Shown: positions 46,727-60,236, counted from the first letter of the stretch. The stretch: DNA of 64,000 bases from Clarkia xantiana subsp. parviflora (GCA_036873135.1 JAPTYO010000003.1:23832001-23896000), one strand, 5' to 3'. Numbers and translations: made by a program. Notes: generated from the sequence alone by a model not told the origin.

Positions 46727-47260
46727 GGGTTAATAGCTAAAAAATTGTCCAAGCTTTACCCTATGTTAAAAGTAAGTGTCTGAAGTTTGAAATGTTAAAA
46801 TGAACTGTCCCAGGTTTTATTTTTGTTGAAATTTGGTGTCTCTGCGCGTCTTTTCATCTCCCTTCAATCATTTTCATCAACCCATTCACCCACTCATAAT
46901 CCATCATTCATTCATTTTCACAAAATCGTCAAATTTCACCCAAAAGTTGAACATCCAAAAGAAAATGTTTCTAGTAGGGTGGTGTGAAGCGATTTCTAAA
47001 GACAACGGAGCGGGATTTACTTACGCGGATGTTGTCAGCTTGTTAGGTGACAGTTCCGACAATATGACGTGAAAAGAGTGTGTATGGGAGCTCGTATTTG
47101 ACAGTCGATTTCGTCGGAATTGACTTTTCTAAAGTAATCACACTGAGACACCACATTTTAACAAAATTGAAACATTGGACACTACAGTTTAACATTTGAA
47201 ACTTCAGACATCTACTTTTAACATAGAGTACATATTTAACAGTTTTCTAGTTACTAATCC
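46727..47260 (+). mobile_element. Mutator-like MITE with an internal open frame
   Basis: 534 bp. The left end gggttaatagctaaaaaattg and the complement of the right end, ggattagtaactagaaaactg, are diverged inverted repeats. Both continue into matching gttaaaagta.gtgtctgaagttt blocks. The flanks taaaaagta and taaatacta agree at 7 of 9 positions, consistent with an old 9-bp duplication. The centre (46833-47072) has a 79-codon frame described in its own entry. Confidence 0.8.
46833..47072 (+). other. Open frame inside MITE, possibly captured sequence
   Basis: 79 codons. The C-terminal half reads FLVGWCEAISKDNGAGFTYA, then DVVSLLGDSSDN, and has a more protein-like composition than the surrounding repeat. 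I do not recognise it. It could be a short captured gene fragment, but chance is not excluded. Confidence 0.3.
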
Positions 47261-47787
47261 TAAATACTATTATTTTACTATTTACTACACCCACCCGTCA
47301 TTATTTTATTTGATAATGCTAAGCAGAAAAAATGGATAATTTTACTTTTACCATATGAGTTTATTAATAATAATAGTTAACAAATTTTAAACAAATTCTC
47401 TGCCCATTTTTTTGGTTAAAAAATGTAAAAATTTAGAATTTTTTTTTTTAAATGACAATTTATTAAAAAAAACTATTTTAACTTGTATAAAAAAAGAAAT
47501 TTTGAATATTTTTATGTTTTGCTGTCTAAAATTATCCTAAATTATAAATAAATTATTATATATATATATATATTAATTATTATTATTATAATTTAAAAGA
47601 CAAATAGGTCAAAATTATAACTTATGATCTGTATTAAAAAATAACAATAATAATTAAATGATGTACACATGAGATTTTTCTAATATTTTTATTTATTATA
47701 AGTAATAGTGGTTTGTACCACATCGGATATAAAAACTAATATGAAGCCTAGATGAGATAGAGATATACTACTTAATTCTAAAGTAAA
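47261..47787. other. AT-rich intergenic DNA
   Basis: No gene. It contains poly-A/T runs and a TA microsatellite at about 47558-47573. Confidence 0.4.
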
Positions 47788-48899
47788 CTAGGTGCTGACC
47801 CCGCGCTACGCGCGGGGCGACCTGTTAAAATACAAACGTTAACCTTATATGTAAAAGATTGAAAATCTATTTTAAGTTTCTTGACTTTAGATATAATATG
47901 CATCATGTCTCTAATTTTCAAAATTGTCGATATTGAGAGCTCTTCTCGACCCGCAGATTAAATATAATTTAAAATTTTCATAATGCATTGGTTTCAAATT
48001 CTTCTATCATCATTCAAATTCATATCGTCATTGTTGTCATATTCACATTCATCAACGGGAAAAGGCCAAAGCATCTTCATTTTCACTTTGTAGATTAAAC
48101 TATATAATAAAAGTGTTGTCTTAGCTCAGCACATAAGATGATTTGTTACAAAAGTGTATAAAAATGCCTATCTCACATTACACCATATTGCACTATTCCA
48201 AATTATCGAATTTGTGTTAATCACATTTAATTTTTCCTCAGGATAGATGAAACTAATGTTGAAATTGATAAACTAACCCCGAAATAATGATGAGTAATTA
48301 AATTGTGATTTCTTTTATTCTCAATTAAAATGTAATTTCTTAATTTAAGACATAAAAAAGTATACGATTGTAAAACTTCTTCAAAGAATATTCAATCTTA
48401 CCAATTCAAAAATAAATGAAAATATAGATAGATGTATTAGCAAAATAAAATCATACAAAATTATACAAAAAATATATCAATTTTGTTCAATATATATTAT
48501 GAGCAAAGTTACACCTCGTTCATTAAAAAAAAATCTAATCATTTTAAATTATTAAATATGTGAATAACAATAAATATAACAAATCATTACTATCATTATT
48601 CTATTCGACCTAACTGTATAAGGATGAGTTTGTACTAAATAAAATGTATTACAGTATTAATGTTACATGTTGTGGCCCTACTATTTCATTATGGGGTTTG
48701 AATCGGCCCACGTAAATATTACAGTATCAAACATTGCTAAAAATAATTTGAGTCAAATGTATTCAGTCGAATCATTCAGCCCAGATACTCAATTTAGTAG
48801 AGTGTGTGCTGATGCGGCAGTCTTAAAATTACCTTAATTTTTTATGTGGCGGCCTCAAGATTGTTACATCTTTTTTTCTCTTCCTTTATTATATATAGA
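47788..48899 (-). mobile_element. Non-autonomous Helitron A
   Basis: On the minus strand the 5' end reads tctatatataataaagg, starting at 48899 after an A. The 3' end is a GC hairpin (47817-47799, 8-bp stem, 3-base loop), then tcagcacctag, ending at 47788 before a T. TC start, hairpin, CTAG end and insertion between A and T are the full Helitron signature. About 1.1 kb, with no Rep/helicase coding. Confidence 0.8.
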
Positions 48900-49298
48900 T
48901 AATAATGGATGTTTAAGATAGCGTCGTAACAAATTGATAAAAATAAATATAAAACGATATAACATTTTAATTTTTAACATATTTAGACTTAACCGAAACT
49001 CTCTTATTCAGAAAATGCTCGTTTAGTATATCAACCCCTGTCCAATTCAGAACCCACAAGAATAATAAAAGTGAATCTACTGTGGAATGTGAATAGGCTA
49101 CATGGATTTGATTTAGCAGGCCTTGCTATGTGAATGGCCCAGAAAACAAACTCAGCCCACACTGATAATGATGTGGATTAATGAAGGCTGACGTGTCACA
49201 CGGTGGTAGGCTGATGTGGCGCTTTCATATGCACTTTGGATGCTGACGTGGCATCACCAGGTTAGTCTTCTATCTTTCCTCTTGCTTTATAATATATA

Positions 49299-49308
49299 TA
49301 TATATAGA
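49299..49308 (-). mobile_element. Second Helitron-like 5' end
   Basis: On the minus strand, tctatatatatatatattataaagc begins at 49308 after an A and resembles the start of Helitron A, and is followed downstream by a related gccacgtcagc segment. It may be the true 5' end of a longer element that shares the 3' end at 47788, or an adjacent Helitron fragment. Confidence 0.5.
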
Positions 49309-49369
49309 TTCCTCATTTTCTTTATCTAAGTGAGGACAATGAGCTTATTTACACTTGGATCTTCGCTCG

Positions 49370-49869
49370 TGTTAGAATTAGTATAAAGAGAATACAAGAG
49401 TCAACGACTTTATAAGAAAATAATTAGAATAAATATCTAAATAAGAGGTATGAAATGTGACGCCAGAAGAAATCCTTCCTTTTAAGAAAGAAGATGTGGC
49501 AATCAGCCTGCTATCGACTTGAAAGGAAACCCATCATCTTAAGGAATGGTGAGGTGGCGATCAACTTGTCACATGCTCAAAAACGTCAAAGAAGAAAACC
49601 ATCATGGGAATGTAACACCGTCATAGAGTCGATTTACAAACTCTATAAATAGTAAGACATTTACATTCATTTTAGTTAAGATTCCTATTACAAATTCACT
49701 ATACTACTTTAAGATTCGTAGTGGAGTTAGGGGCAGAACCCCATCTATATTCCATATTGTAGGTCCCGACTGAAGAACTAATCAAGACCAGGGAGCTAAA
49801 AAAAGTTAATGTCAAGTGCGGGACCAAAGGAGCCGACTCCAAACTTAGCTAGACTTTTGTAATCCAACA
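49370..49869 (+). repeat. Possible solo LTR
   Basis: About 500 bp starting tgttagaattag and ending taatccaaca, with a TATA-like ctataaatagtaag at about 49642 placed as in an LTR. There is no partner LTR, primer-binding site or clear target duplication, so this remains tentative. Confidence 0.4.
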
Positions 49870-50148
49870 ACACGGATTTGAGAGCGTGACATAATGGTAT
49901 TAGACCGACCATAGACTGTCATCAGGCTTGCTGGGAAAATTGTCCGATCAGTGGAAGAAAATAGTTGGAGATAACATATCCAACCTTGTAATTATGATCA
50001 TCTACTAGGGCAAATAATTTGTACTTGTACCACATTGGGTATAAATAAGTGATATAAGTCTATATAAGTTGTTACCAAAAAAAAAAAAGGTCTATACAAG
50101 CCAGATAGACATAGACTATTCAAGCCCAATAAATATTTTAGGATTGAA

Positions 50149-50770
50149 GGGTTTTTTGGTGCCATATGTTTGGCCAATGTTGACTTTTGGTGTCATATGT
50201 TTTATTTTGTGGTTGTTGGTGTCATATGTTTGTATCTTGTAGACTTTTGGTGCATCATTTAGTCAACAGTTAAGTATGACCGTTAAATAGTTTTATTTTG
50301 TTCAATTAAGTCCCTAATCTTCTTCGGACCGCCACACAAAATATTACGGCCACCACATAAGGCCGTCGGCCACCGCTCAAGGCTGGCGGAACCCACACAG
50401 TACCGATTGTGGCTCCGATATGGGTCCTCGGTGGCCCAATCGGGGCCGGACGGCTCTAATCGGAGTTGTCCGACCCCAATTAGTGGTCACATGTGGACTT
50501 GGATGGTGGTCGGCGGCCCTGTGCGGGTTCCGACGACCTTGAGCGGTGGCTGGCTGCCATGTTCAATGGCCGGGATATTTTGTGCGGTGGCCGGGAGAAG
50601 ATTATGACTAAATTGAACAAAATAAAACTATTTAACAGTTAAACTTACTGTTAACTAACGGATGCACCAAAAGTTTACAAAATGCAAACATTTGACATAA
50701 AAAAACATACAAAATAAAATATATGGCGCAACATTTGTTAAATATATAATACGAAAAGACCATTTAACCC
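50149..50770 (+). mobile_element. Mutator-like MITE with GC-rich core
   Basis: 622 bp. The left end gggttttttggtgccatatg and the complement of the right end, gggttaaatggtcttttcg, are diverged inverted repeats. They share long subterminal agreement (cttttggtgcatc..ttagt.aacagt). The core (50330-50600) is GC-rich, with gccgtcggccacc and ctccgat words like those of copies 1-3. No clean 9-bp duplication was seen. Confidence 0.75.
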
Positions 50771-50886
50771 AAGATATTATTTTCTTTTCTCACCCAAATG
50801 GTTACAATTTATTACATGCTTAATTAGACTTAATTGAAGTAGTAGGAATAAGTTGTTTGTACTTTGACAGTGTGACATTATTATTA

Positions 50887-52486
50887 TCTATATATCTAAT
50901 AAGGGAACATGTGAGAGAGTGAAACATTTTGGGTGTGCCACATCATCATTTTAAGTTATCCTAATCGTGACACGTCAGCAATGGTAGCAAATAATATGTT
51001 GACACATGTTCTAAGATATAATAAAACTAAGCAAAAACAATTAATTACAATCTCTAACTTTATTTCATGTTCGAGCTATAATAAAACTAAGCAAAAACAA
51101 ATAATTACAATCTCTATCTTTATTTCATGTTCGGTTGTAGAGACTTTTCAAATGATATATGGAAAGGTTTCTCCCTACACTAATTTCATTGGATGATGAA
51201 CAAGTTTCTCATTCTATATAAATGCTTCTCTTGATTCACGTTCAAGACCAAACCAAACAAATATCGCCCGGGACAGACAACCCTAAAAAAAGCATCACTC
51301 TATTCACATCCATAAGCATAGAGAAGACGATTCCATATATACAGCGGATCGGTCGACGGTCGGAACGGAAAGAAGAGATCTGTTAACCTCTAACTTGAAT
51401 TACAGCGGTACCGATGAGATGTGAAGGAAAGCTAGGTATGGCGCCGATTTTGGTTTTGGATGCTCTGACGAAGTTGGATCTCACATGGATCAAATCGGGA
51501 CCAGTTGGACGCTAGCCTTGATGGACAGAACAGATGAACAAGGATGGAATGTGAAGCGTCTCTAATTGCACCAGAAAGAATGAAGTAGATAAGGATGGAG
51601 GTGGGAGTTTATTTATGATTGCGTATGGGGCTAGATAAATTAGGGTTAAAGTAGAATACGATTATGGTTTTTTTTTTTTTATTACCAATCTATCTGGTTA
51701 TGGTTTTGGGTATTTAGATTACAAATATTCTTAGCCTATCATAGTCGATATTTTTTTCCATAATACGTAGCTTGACCGAATGACCGTTGATAATAAAATA
51801 GTAAGTATTAATAAAATTATAAGCTTTAAATTTCGATATATTAATGTAGATTATAATAATATAATTTTTTTTGCAATGGATTATTATTAATATTATTACT
51901 GTTATTATTATTAATACTACTGTTATTTTTGTGTGGGTCGTTAAAAAATGAGAGCCGCATTTAACTTTTTTCGGTAGAAAGACCATTTCACTTTGTTTGG
52001 TTTTTAATGTTTAAGATATTAAGGTATTTTTTCCAAAAATATTAAATTATTTACTGCACGTAATCTCAATTTATAAATTATTAAAACTTTAATATTTTTA
52101 TTTTTATTTTCCTTCCCTCAATCAACAAATTTGATATAATTTACGTATTTAATGAATACTGAGGGAAAAAAAAATATAATAGAATCACTCATCTACTTTA
52201 TCATAACCATTATTTCATTTAAAAAATAAACACACACTTTATTCAATTTGCATTAATTTTTTTAAAAGCACTAAACTATTAGGTTTAATAGAAAATGAAT
52301 TATAAGCTGTCTTCAAATTGGTAAATAAATATATATTTTTTATAAATAATATATGTCCATCTGAAAACAAAAATTATATTATTGAATGCAACTAACTCAA
52401 AACATAATTTCAACATTTTACATTACACAAATAAACAAGTACTATTTAACGGGTCATCCCGCGCGTAGCGCGGGGTCAGCACCTAG
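50887..52486 (+). mobile_element. Non-autonomous Helitron B
   Basis: 1600 bp. The 5' end tctatatatctaataagg starts at 50887 after an A. The 3' end has hairpin cccgcgcgtagcgcggg (52458-52474), then gtcagcacctag, ending at 52486 before a T. The last ~40 bases match the 3' end of Helitron A, so both belong to one family mobilised by the same helicase. A ~50-bp direct repeat (ctataataaaactaagcaaa) occurs at about 51017 and 51077. No coding region is recognised; the segment 51250-51600 is GC-richer and might be captured DNA. Confidence 0.82.
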
Positions 52487-55126
52487 TTAATTATAAAACA
52501 ACTCCCAAAAGTGACGGATGATGCAAAATATTTTCTGCCCGTAATACTATAAGTTCGGCTAAAATAAACTCGAGTTTATTTCAGCTTGATTTCTCAGCTA
52601 TCAGATTATGCATGTGTAAGAAACACTATTTATCTCTCTTCAATTATAGTTGATTCTCTCTCATGATCTAACAGCTGAGAAATTAAATTTAAATAAACTT
52701 AACTGCATTTTGGTCAGCCGTGTACTATATAATTGTGTAAGGTAAGGCTGCAATTTAAAAAAAAAAACATCATTAGAGTGCTTTGTATTAGTGTTAATCT
52801 CTCGGGCCCGTAAACAGAATAATAGGCTAAGCCCGTAAAACCAAAACTCGGTTCATCCTGATTAGTCCAGTTTCTACAACCCAGCCCGGTCGGAGCCCAA
52901 CGACAACCACCACCACCGTCTTCATCTGAAATTCTGAATGCTCTCTCTCTCTTTAATATGGTCATTGCCTCTTCTTCAAGACTCTCCTCACTCCATGACC
53001 ATTTCGAGTTGGTTTCCTCTACGCAAAGAACAGCGTTCTCTGTATTTTCTCACCATTTCCAGTTTTGAAGGTACCCAAAGTTCTTACCTTCTTCCTCCGA
53101 CAGCCACGAATCACATCATCCAAACTGACTAATTAATATATTTATACATATTATTATTTTTAATTATTTCCTGGACGGGTGTTTGTTCAGCTGCTTTCGT
53201 CCCTACGTTTTCGTGGTGAGCCGACAAGTGGTATTAAAGGGAGCCCTTGTTCTGCCGCTTCGGCCCCTTGCATCTATCTTCATTCATACCATTCCATTCC
53301 ATTTCATTTGATTGCTGCTTGATTATCGATTCGTATAATCCAATTCCGCTGCTGGGTTTTTCGTCCCTGATCTGATTCGAGCTCAATCCTTTCTGGGTAT
53401 TCCAGATTTTGCTGCTTTACTTTTTATCTAGTTAGAAATCAATATTGGGTGTTGATTTTTTGCTCATTCTTAGTACCATGATCCTTATGTCTTGGATAGA
53501 TTCTTACCCAATGTTAAAGATGTCGGTTCTTGAGTGATTCTTTATGTTTCAGCAGTAATAATCTGATGCGTAACACTGCCATGTTGATATTGTTCCATTT
53601 GTTAACTTGATGACGGGTTTCAACTTTCAGTAATTCTTGCTTATAAGTTAAAACAGTTTGAACTGGAAGAATAGGAATTGTTTCCCCCATTTCTGTTTAT
53701 GCTTTCTTTTTATAAAATTAAATTCCGGGTCGCTTTGGTTTGATTACGCTGTTAATCAACTGGTTATTCCCTAATCTCTAGTAGCTCAAATTTCTTCACC
53801 GTGCTTAGCAGCTTGAGCTACTAAACACGCATTCTATTTGTTTCTTGATAGGAAATTTCTTTGATAGCTGACTGTCTTATTGATCCATTGATCTACAATC
53901 TGCTGGATGCTCGGAACAAGTGTTATGTTGTGTACATTCACTTAAGTTGTATCTCTGATGTCTTATCATCTTGAAATAGGACTGCAATTGCATTACACAA
54001 ATTCTTGAAGGACGAGTCTATGAGAATCCATTCGTGATGCAGTTTTACTATTTTTGCAACTGGTTACCTCAAGAAGTTTGACTTTTTGAGGAAGAACAAT
54101 AATGCTAAATGATAATCCCTTTGAGTTTGTTGCTGCAAACGAAAATTGATTTCTGTTTTAGACTTTAGAGATTAAACCCTCTTATTTCTTTTAATCGATG
54201 TGTCTCTTAACTGATCCTAATTCACGTTTACATGTATGGTAGAAAATGTCCAAAGCTTAAAAACAGATTTTGTCAGGTAGGTAGACTGCTTTCAACTTCA
54301 GGAGATTCAGTCTTGACTATTGATAAACATCTTCAGTGGCAATCTTTCTTCAATGTCTTGCAATAACAACACCTAGGACATTCAAATGGTTGTAGACGTC
54401 AAGTTTGTATCCACCTCTTTACCCTATGTAGTTATAAAAAGTGAGGGAGAACACTAAATCAGTCATCAGCTAGTTTCTTGTTGATTGCAGTTATTGTTTC
54501 ATTGTCATTAGTTTAAGTGGTGCTTCTCTCTATTTTGAAAGAACAGAGGTTTGAGCGGATAGCATTTCAGCTCTCTACTGTGACGAAGGATCTTTTTTTT
54601 TAGGACTCACTTATGATGAATCTCTTAACTCCTCCCATTGGTTTAAACGGACAATTACACGAGTCTCTCATTTTGTATGAATTCTAAGTAAATGACATTA
54701 GTTTTCTTCAGCCATTTACACTGATTGATAGTTTTATTATTTTTTCAGAAGCAGGTTTTAATATGTTGCTTGCTAATTTCTTGGCATGTTGCTCTTCTGC
54801 ATTTTTCTACGCATTCAAATCACTAGTTAGGAACATCAAATTAAATAAATAAGTTCATGATAAAGCTTTGTTGTTGCTCAAACTCAAAGCATTTACTGGG
54901 ACTACAAGTTGGTGTTGGGAATTAGGTCATGGCGAGACATCTCTTGGTGCTCAATGGTTTTATCAGCAACATTTCTAACATTAACTTTGGAGTTATAAAT
55001 AATTATTTTTTCCAATTCATTGTGCAGGTACTAATTTCAATTGGTCAGAAACCGTGATTCGTTGGCTCAAATTGAGCTCATAGTCTTCCTTGGAGTGAAA
55101 TCATATATGGGCTGACTTTGCTTTTC
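52487..55126 (+). other. Promoter, leader and 5' intron region of WDR26-like gene
   Basis: No protein gene is recognised. A CT-rich stretch at about 52938-52960 and a segment at 53200-53400 look like plant promoter/leader DNA. An acceptor ttgtgcag at 55027 precedes the coding exon, so an intron in the 5' untranslated region is likely. Leader exon borders are not certain. Confidence 0.45.
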
Positions 55127-58100
55127 ATGGGAGGCGTTGATGATGAAACTGAACCAGCGACAAAACGAATGAAGTTATCTTCTGGACTTCTGTCAAACGG
55201 TTCATCTTGCACAGACCCTGCTCTCGGTCCTTCAATAGATTTAATGGCTCGCCCCCTACAATCATCAGGGGACGAAGAAACTGTTGGATCAAGTGGTGTG
55301 ATTAAGCGAGTGGAACTAGTCCGGATCATAACAAAGGCACTCTATTCTCTAGGTTATGAAAAAAGTGGTGCTCATCTAGAAGAGGAGTCGGGGATAGCCT
55401 TGCACTCGTCCGTGGTTAACCAATTTATGCAGCAGATTCGGGATGGAGATTGGGATGAAAGTGTATCCACATTACGCAAAATCAATCATATAGATGAAAA
55501 TACAATGAAATCTGCTTCCTTTTTGATTTTGGAGCAGAAATTCTTTGAATTTATCGACCGGGAAAGGGTAATGGATGCTTTGAAGACACTGAGGACCGAG
55601 ATCACCCCTCTCTGCATTAACGCTGGTAGGGTAAGAGAGCTGTCTTCCTGCATGTTGTCTCTGGTGGGACCCTCAAATCAAAATGCAAAGAGGACAAAGT
55701 CTCGGGCGAAGCTGCTTGAGGAGCTTCAGAAATTGCTTCCACCTACGGTGATGATACCCGAGAGAAGGTTAGAGCATTTGGTGGAACAAGCCCTTGTGTT
55801 GCAAAGAGATACTTGTTTGTTTCACAACTCGGTCGAAAAGGAAATGTCGCTGTACAAAGATCACCATTGTGGGAAAGATCAGCTTCCTTCTCGCACTTTG
55901 CAGGTTAGAACTGATCTTTCTTCTGTCTAGAGGCTAGAGGCTTTAGCTTGCTGTGGGGCTTCGTGTGTTTGATCGATTTATTCTGAAAGAAGTATGATGT
56001 TCTCTGGAGTGTAATACCTTTTCTTTTGCTAGTGTCTAATGCTTATTTATGTGAACCAGCAAGTATACATGTCGAGTCAGAATACATGATATCCCTCTCT
56101 CTCTAGTACCTTGTCGGTTTCCTTTGGATGTTTGAATCATGATCTTGGAACAGATGCATATCTGGTAGATTCAACTTTGTCTTCTTCTGTTTTCAATGTA
56201 TGCAAATTTAGTGGGCACTTTAAAAAAAACTGAGCAAAATAGGATCAATCTGCAATATACTAGAGGAACATTGAATATATCCTTGCTTTTTCTGAATGAT
56301 AATACTGTTGAATGTTATTAGCAAAGTTCTAACTAGAATGCAGCATGACCAGAAATTTTCTTACTTCAGTTTATTGTTGCGTGGAAGACAACTTTCTGTA
56401 ATTGTCGTATTAATTGTTTGGTCCACTTGTTTCTTCGAAGAAGAACATTCTATGAAGAACTCTAAGAGCACCATAACCAAATCCCATTACCAAAAAAATG
56501 ATAGAGAGAGAGACATAATTTAAGCGGGAGTTTATTCACTTGTATTTATAGATTGGTAGGTATTCTATTCTCTTAATGCTTGGTAAAGTTCGTGTTTTCT
56601 AATTTTTTTTCTTCACAATAAAAAGATGTTGTGATGCTGATCATTGTAAACCTAAAAAATATTTGATTCATTATGTTATGTTACTGAATATGTCTATTTG
56701 GAGTGAGTTCTGATTACTTATGCTCTATGGACTATAGCCATTGTTAGATTGGGGACAGTAAGTTTTTTGGTAAAAGAAAAACAAATATCGTGTTGCAATA
56801 AGTAATTGGAATATAGGAAATGGATCTTACAATGCAACATTTATTCTCTCATACTTTAAGTTTTTGCCTGATATGTTTTGTTGTTTTGATATCAGGTCCT
56901 ACAAGCACATACTGATGAGGTATGGTTCTTGAAGTTTTCACATAATGGGAAATACTTAGCATCGGCATCCACTGATAAAACAGCAATTATTTGGGAGGTA
57001 AATTTCACTTGCTTTGTTGAACACTAGCATCTATAGCTTGGCAGCATCAGTCAGATAAATCTTGGAACAATCATTTCCTTGTTATATTGTCCAGATTCTC
57101 ATAAGGATAATTATAAAAAGTGTGGAACTTGGAGTGAATCTTAAGAGTGAAATTGAAAAATGTTGCATTTTCACCAAAAAAAGTCGATTGATTTAGATAG
57201 TCAACAAAAATGAAAAAGATTCCATTTTGAGAGTCTCAGACTGAATTTCACCCTTTGTAGCATTGATCTTTAAGGTGTACTATAATGCAGAGCTGCCCTA
57301 CTTGCGTTTTCTAGTTAAGAATGAACGGAGAATCTCTCCTAAAATTAAAATTGTACATACTACAAAGTGAAATTTAGTAGTGAAAGTGTGAAAAATTACA
57401 TTTTTAGGGAAAAAGTGATTTGAGTCGGACAATAGACGATTTTCAAGTATGAAAAAAAATATATATATTTTCGCACTAAGTTTCACACTTTGTATTGATT
57501 TTCTAAAAACGGTGTCTTTAAATGTCGGAAGTGAAAAAAAAAATCATTTTTTAATAAAGAAGTGACCGAGTCAGGCAATCTGTTTTCAAAAAATGAAAAA
57601 GATTTTGTTTTTCTCACTCTGTAGCACTATTGATCATCGGAAAATGGCGTCTTTTAAATATTCCAGGTGGATTCACAAGGAGTAACCCTAAAGCACAAAT
57701 TATCTGGCCACATGAAACCTGTATCTTCCGTATCATGGAGCCCAGACGACCACCAGCTCCTCACCTGCGGCGTAGAAGAATCCGTCAGGCGATGGGATGT
57801 TGCCTCTGGCGAATGTCTCCAAGTCTACGAAAAAAGTGGCGGCTCAAGCTTCGTATCGTGCGGGTGGTTCCCAGACGGGACCTCCCTCTGCTTCGGCCTC
57901 ACTGACAAAACCATACTGATGTGGGACATGGATGGGAAAGAGCTCGATTCCTTCAAAGGACACCGAACCCTAAAAATCTCCGATCTTGAGATCACGAGCG
58001 ATGGAAAGCACGTGATAAGTGCGTGCAGGGAATCTGCAGTGTTGCTACTATCGGTTGAAAGCAGGGTTGAGAGGTTGATCGAGGAAGATCAAGTGATAAC

Positions 58101-59441
58101 TTCTTTTTCCTTGTCTGGGGATGATAAGCACTTACTTGTTAATCTGTTGAATGAGGAGATTCATTTGTGGAATATAGAGGGGGATGTGAAGCTCGTGGCG
58201 AAGTTCAAGGGTCATAAACGGGCTCGGTTTGTGATTCGGTCTTGTTTTGGTGGGATCGGGGAGGGGTTTATCGCCAGCGGTAGTGAGGACTCACAGGTAT
58301 TTTTTCCGATCCAGTCTTTTATTTATTATTATTATAAATAAAAAATTAAAATTGAATGAGATTTAGCTAGATTGTTGCTAAATGAACTTTGGTTAGGTTG
58401 ATAAAAAGCAAACCAAACTTGCAGTGAATTGCAAACATGATACAACATACTCCAATACTTTTTTTTGTTAGTTTTTCTGTTAGATATAACAGACTTTCTA
58501 ACAAAAGACAGCAATGCAATTTACTCCAATACAACCCCAACTAAAAAAATGACACAATATTAGACTTCTAGTTTTCAAAAATTACAAAAAAGGAACAGAA
58601 AAATGGTAAAATAAAGAATTAGGTCTGTCACTCAAGGAACCATAATTTCATTGGGGGGAAAACATATTCTTTTCTCATCATAACTTTCTTCTCTGTTGAT
58701 TTTATACTTTTTATTATTATTATCTTTCTAGTTTTATGATTTTTCTAGTTTTTATGTTGGGTTTGAGTTGTAGAATTGTGAGTAAAAGGCCTTTATTGCT
58801 TTTAAATAAAAAAATTAGTCAAGTTCAAAAGAAAAGATAATAGTAAGTATTGGAGTATGTTGTTTGTACCACTGTGCAACTGTAAGTTCAGTTTGTTGTT
58901 TTTTGGTTTAAAGATCTATTTTTTTAAAATGGTTAATAACCTATAAAAAGTCTGAAGTTTGATCCATGTTAACCGGAGAGGTCTGAAGTTTTAAAAGTTA
59001 ATATGGAAGGTCTGAAGTTTCAACTTTTTACCTTCCATATTAACTTTTGAAACTTCAGATCTCTCCGGTTAACATGGGTCAAACTTCAGATGTTATTAAC
59101 CCTTTTTAAAAATATCTTTTGAAATCGACCCAAAGTCGAGTGTGCAGTTTTGATTTTTGCCTGGTTGTGCTTATGCTGAGTATGAATTCTGAATGCCTTT
59201 TTTTCCATAGGTGTATATTTGGCACAGAGCTTCAGGGGAGCTGATCGAGGCGCTTCCGGGTCATTCCGGATCAGTCAACTGCGTGGCCTGGAACCCGAAG
59301 AACCCGCATATGCTAGCTTCGGCTAGTGATGACCGGACCATAAGGATATGGGGGATTAATGATTTGAAGAAAAAGCACAATAGCAGTAGCAGCAGCTCCT
59401 CACAATGCAATGGCGTCCATTACTGCAACGGTTCGACTTGA
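55127..59441 (+). CDS. WDR26: WDR26-like WD40 protein (CTLH/GID ubiquitin ligase subunit)
   Basis: Four coding exons (55127-55903, 56896-56997, 57667-58296, 59211-59441) join in phase to 579 residues. The start is the first [22 protein letters not shown]. Residues about 65-100 form a LisH motif ([20 protein letters not shown]) and about 100-160 a CTLH domain ([20 protein letters not shown], then [10 protein letters not shown]). WD40 blades follow from about 262: [73 protein letters not shown] and [10 protein letters not shown]. This order defines WDR26, a GID7-like subunit of the CTLH E3 ligase that also interacts with WPP/RanGAP proteins in plants. The tail is Ser-rich. The frame is intact. 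The last intron hosts a foldback MITE (58930-59102). Confidence 0.93.
58930..59102. mobile_element. Foldback MITE in last intron of WDR26-like gene
   Basis: 173 bp, almost entirely an inverted repeat: ggttaataacct..aagtctgaagtttga..catgttaaccgg and its complement meet at a short centre near 59025. Flanks tttttaaaa (58921-58929 and 59103-59111) are a perfect 9-bp duplication. It shares the gtctgaagttt block with other elements in the window. Confidence 0.9.
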
Positions 59442-60201
59442 AGAAGAAGAAGAAAACTTGATAACTTGAAGAACAAGAAACTTGATGATACTTGCTGATC
59501 AATCTTCATTGTGGGCGTCTTGTTGCTGCTTTTGGTTAACAATTGCTTTCATGATTGTAAATACTCTGTTTGGTTGCTCAAGTTAAAGAACATTCATGTC
59601 TAAAACTAGTATGGCAAACTTTTTCGAATTCTGGGAATAAATAATTTCTTTTGTTCCAAGCTAGCGTTTGAATCCTTGATAACTTCCAAGTTCCAATCAA
59701 TATATACTATTTGAAAAGTATTTAATTATTTATTTGGACAAAAATGACCTAATGTGCAGTTACCTGATTTTTCAAATGTTGGTACACAATTAAATAATAG
59801 ATTAACCATTTTTAATTTTCTATCATTAAATTATTATTTGTTTTGTTATAATTTAGAATTTTATTTTATTTTTATATATATATATATTTCATAAGAAAAA
59901 TAAATGACATGGGAATATAATAATATTTAGTGGGATCTATATAATTTGGTGAAATCGTGGTATGATTTATATTGTTGATAGGGGTGCGACTTTGTGGGGA
60001 CCCTGTGTACTGTGTGCCTTCTTTGTTTGGCTATGCCGTATTCATTAACGATATGATAGAATAATCGGACTACACGATAAATAAATAAAAATAATCAAAA
60101 TTTATAATATCTTTGAGTTAGCAAATATTGAAATAACGATCACTTTCACTATGAGATGAAATTTTCAGATACACATACCTAGCTAATTAAAGTACATTCT
60201 T

Positions 60202-60236
<35 letters not shown>

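Noticed and set aside
50140..50779. 9-bp duplication at the MITE 50149-50770
   Set aside because: The flanks agree at only about 5 of 9 positions, so the element is called on its inverted ends alone.
52938..53132. Small frame starting MLSLSLIWSLPLL upstream of WDR26
   Set aside because: The CT-rich leader gives a chance signal-like peptide. There is no continuation and no motif.
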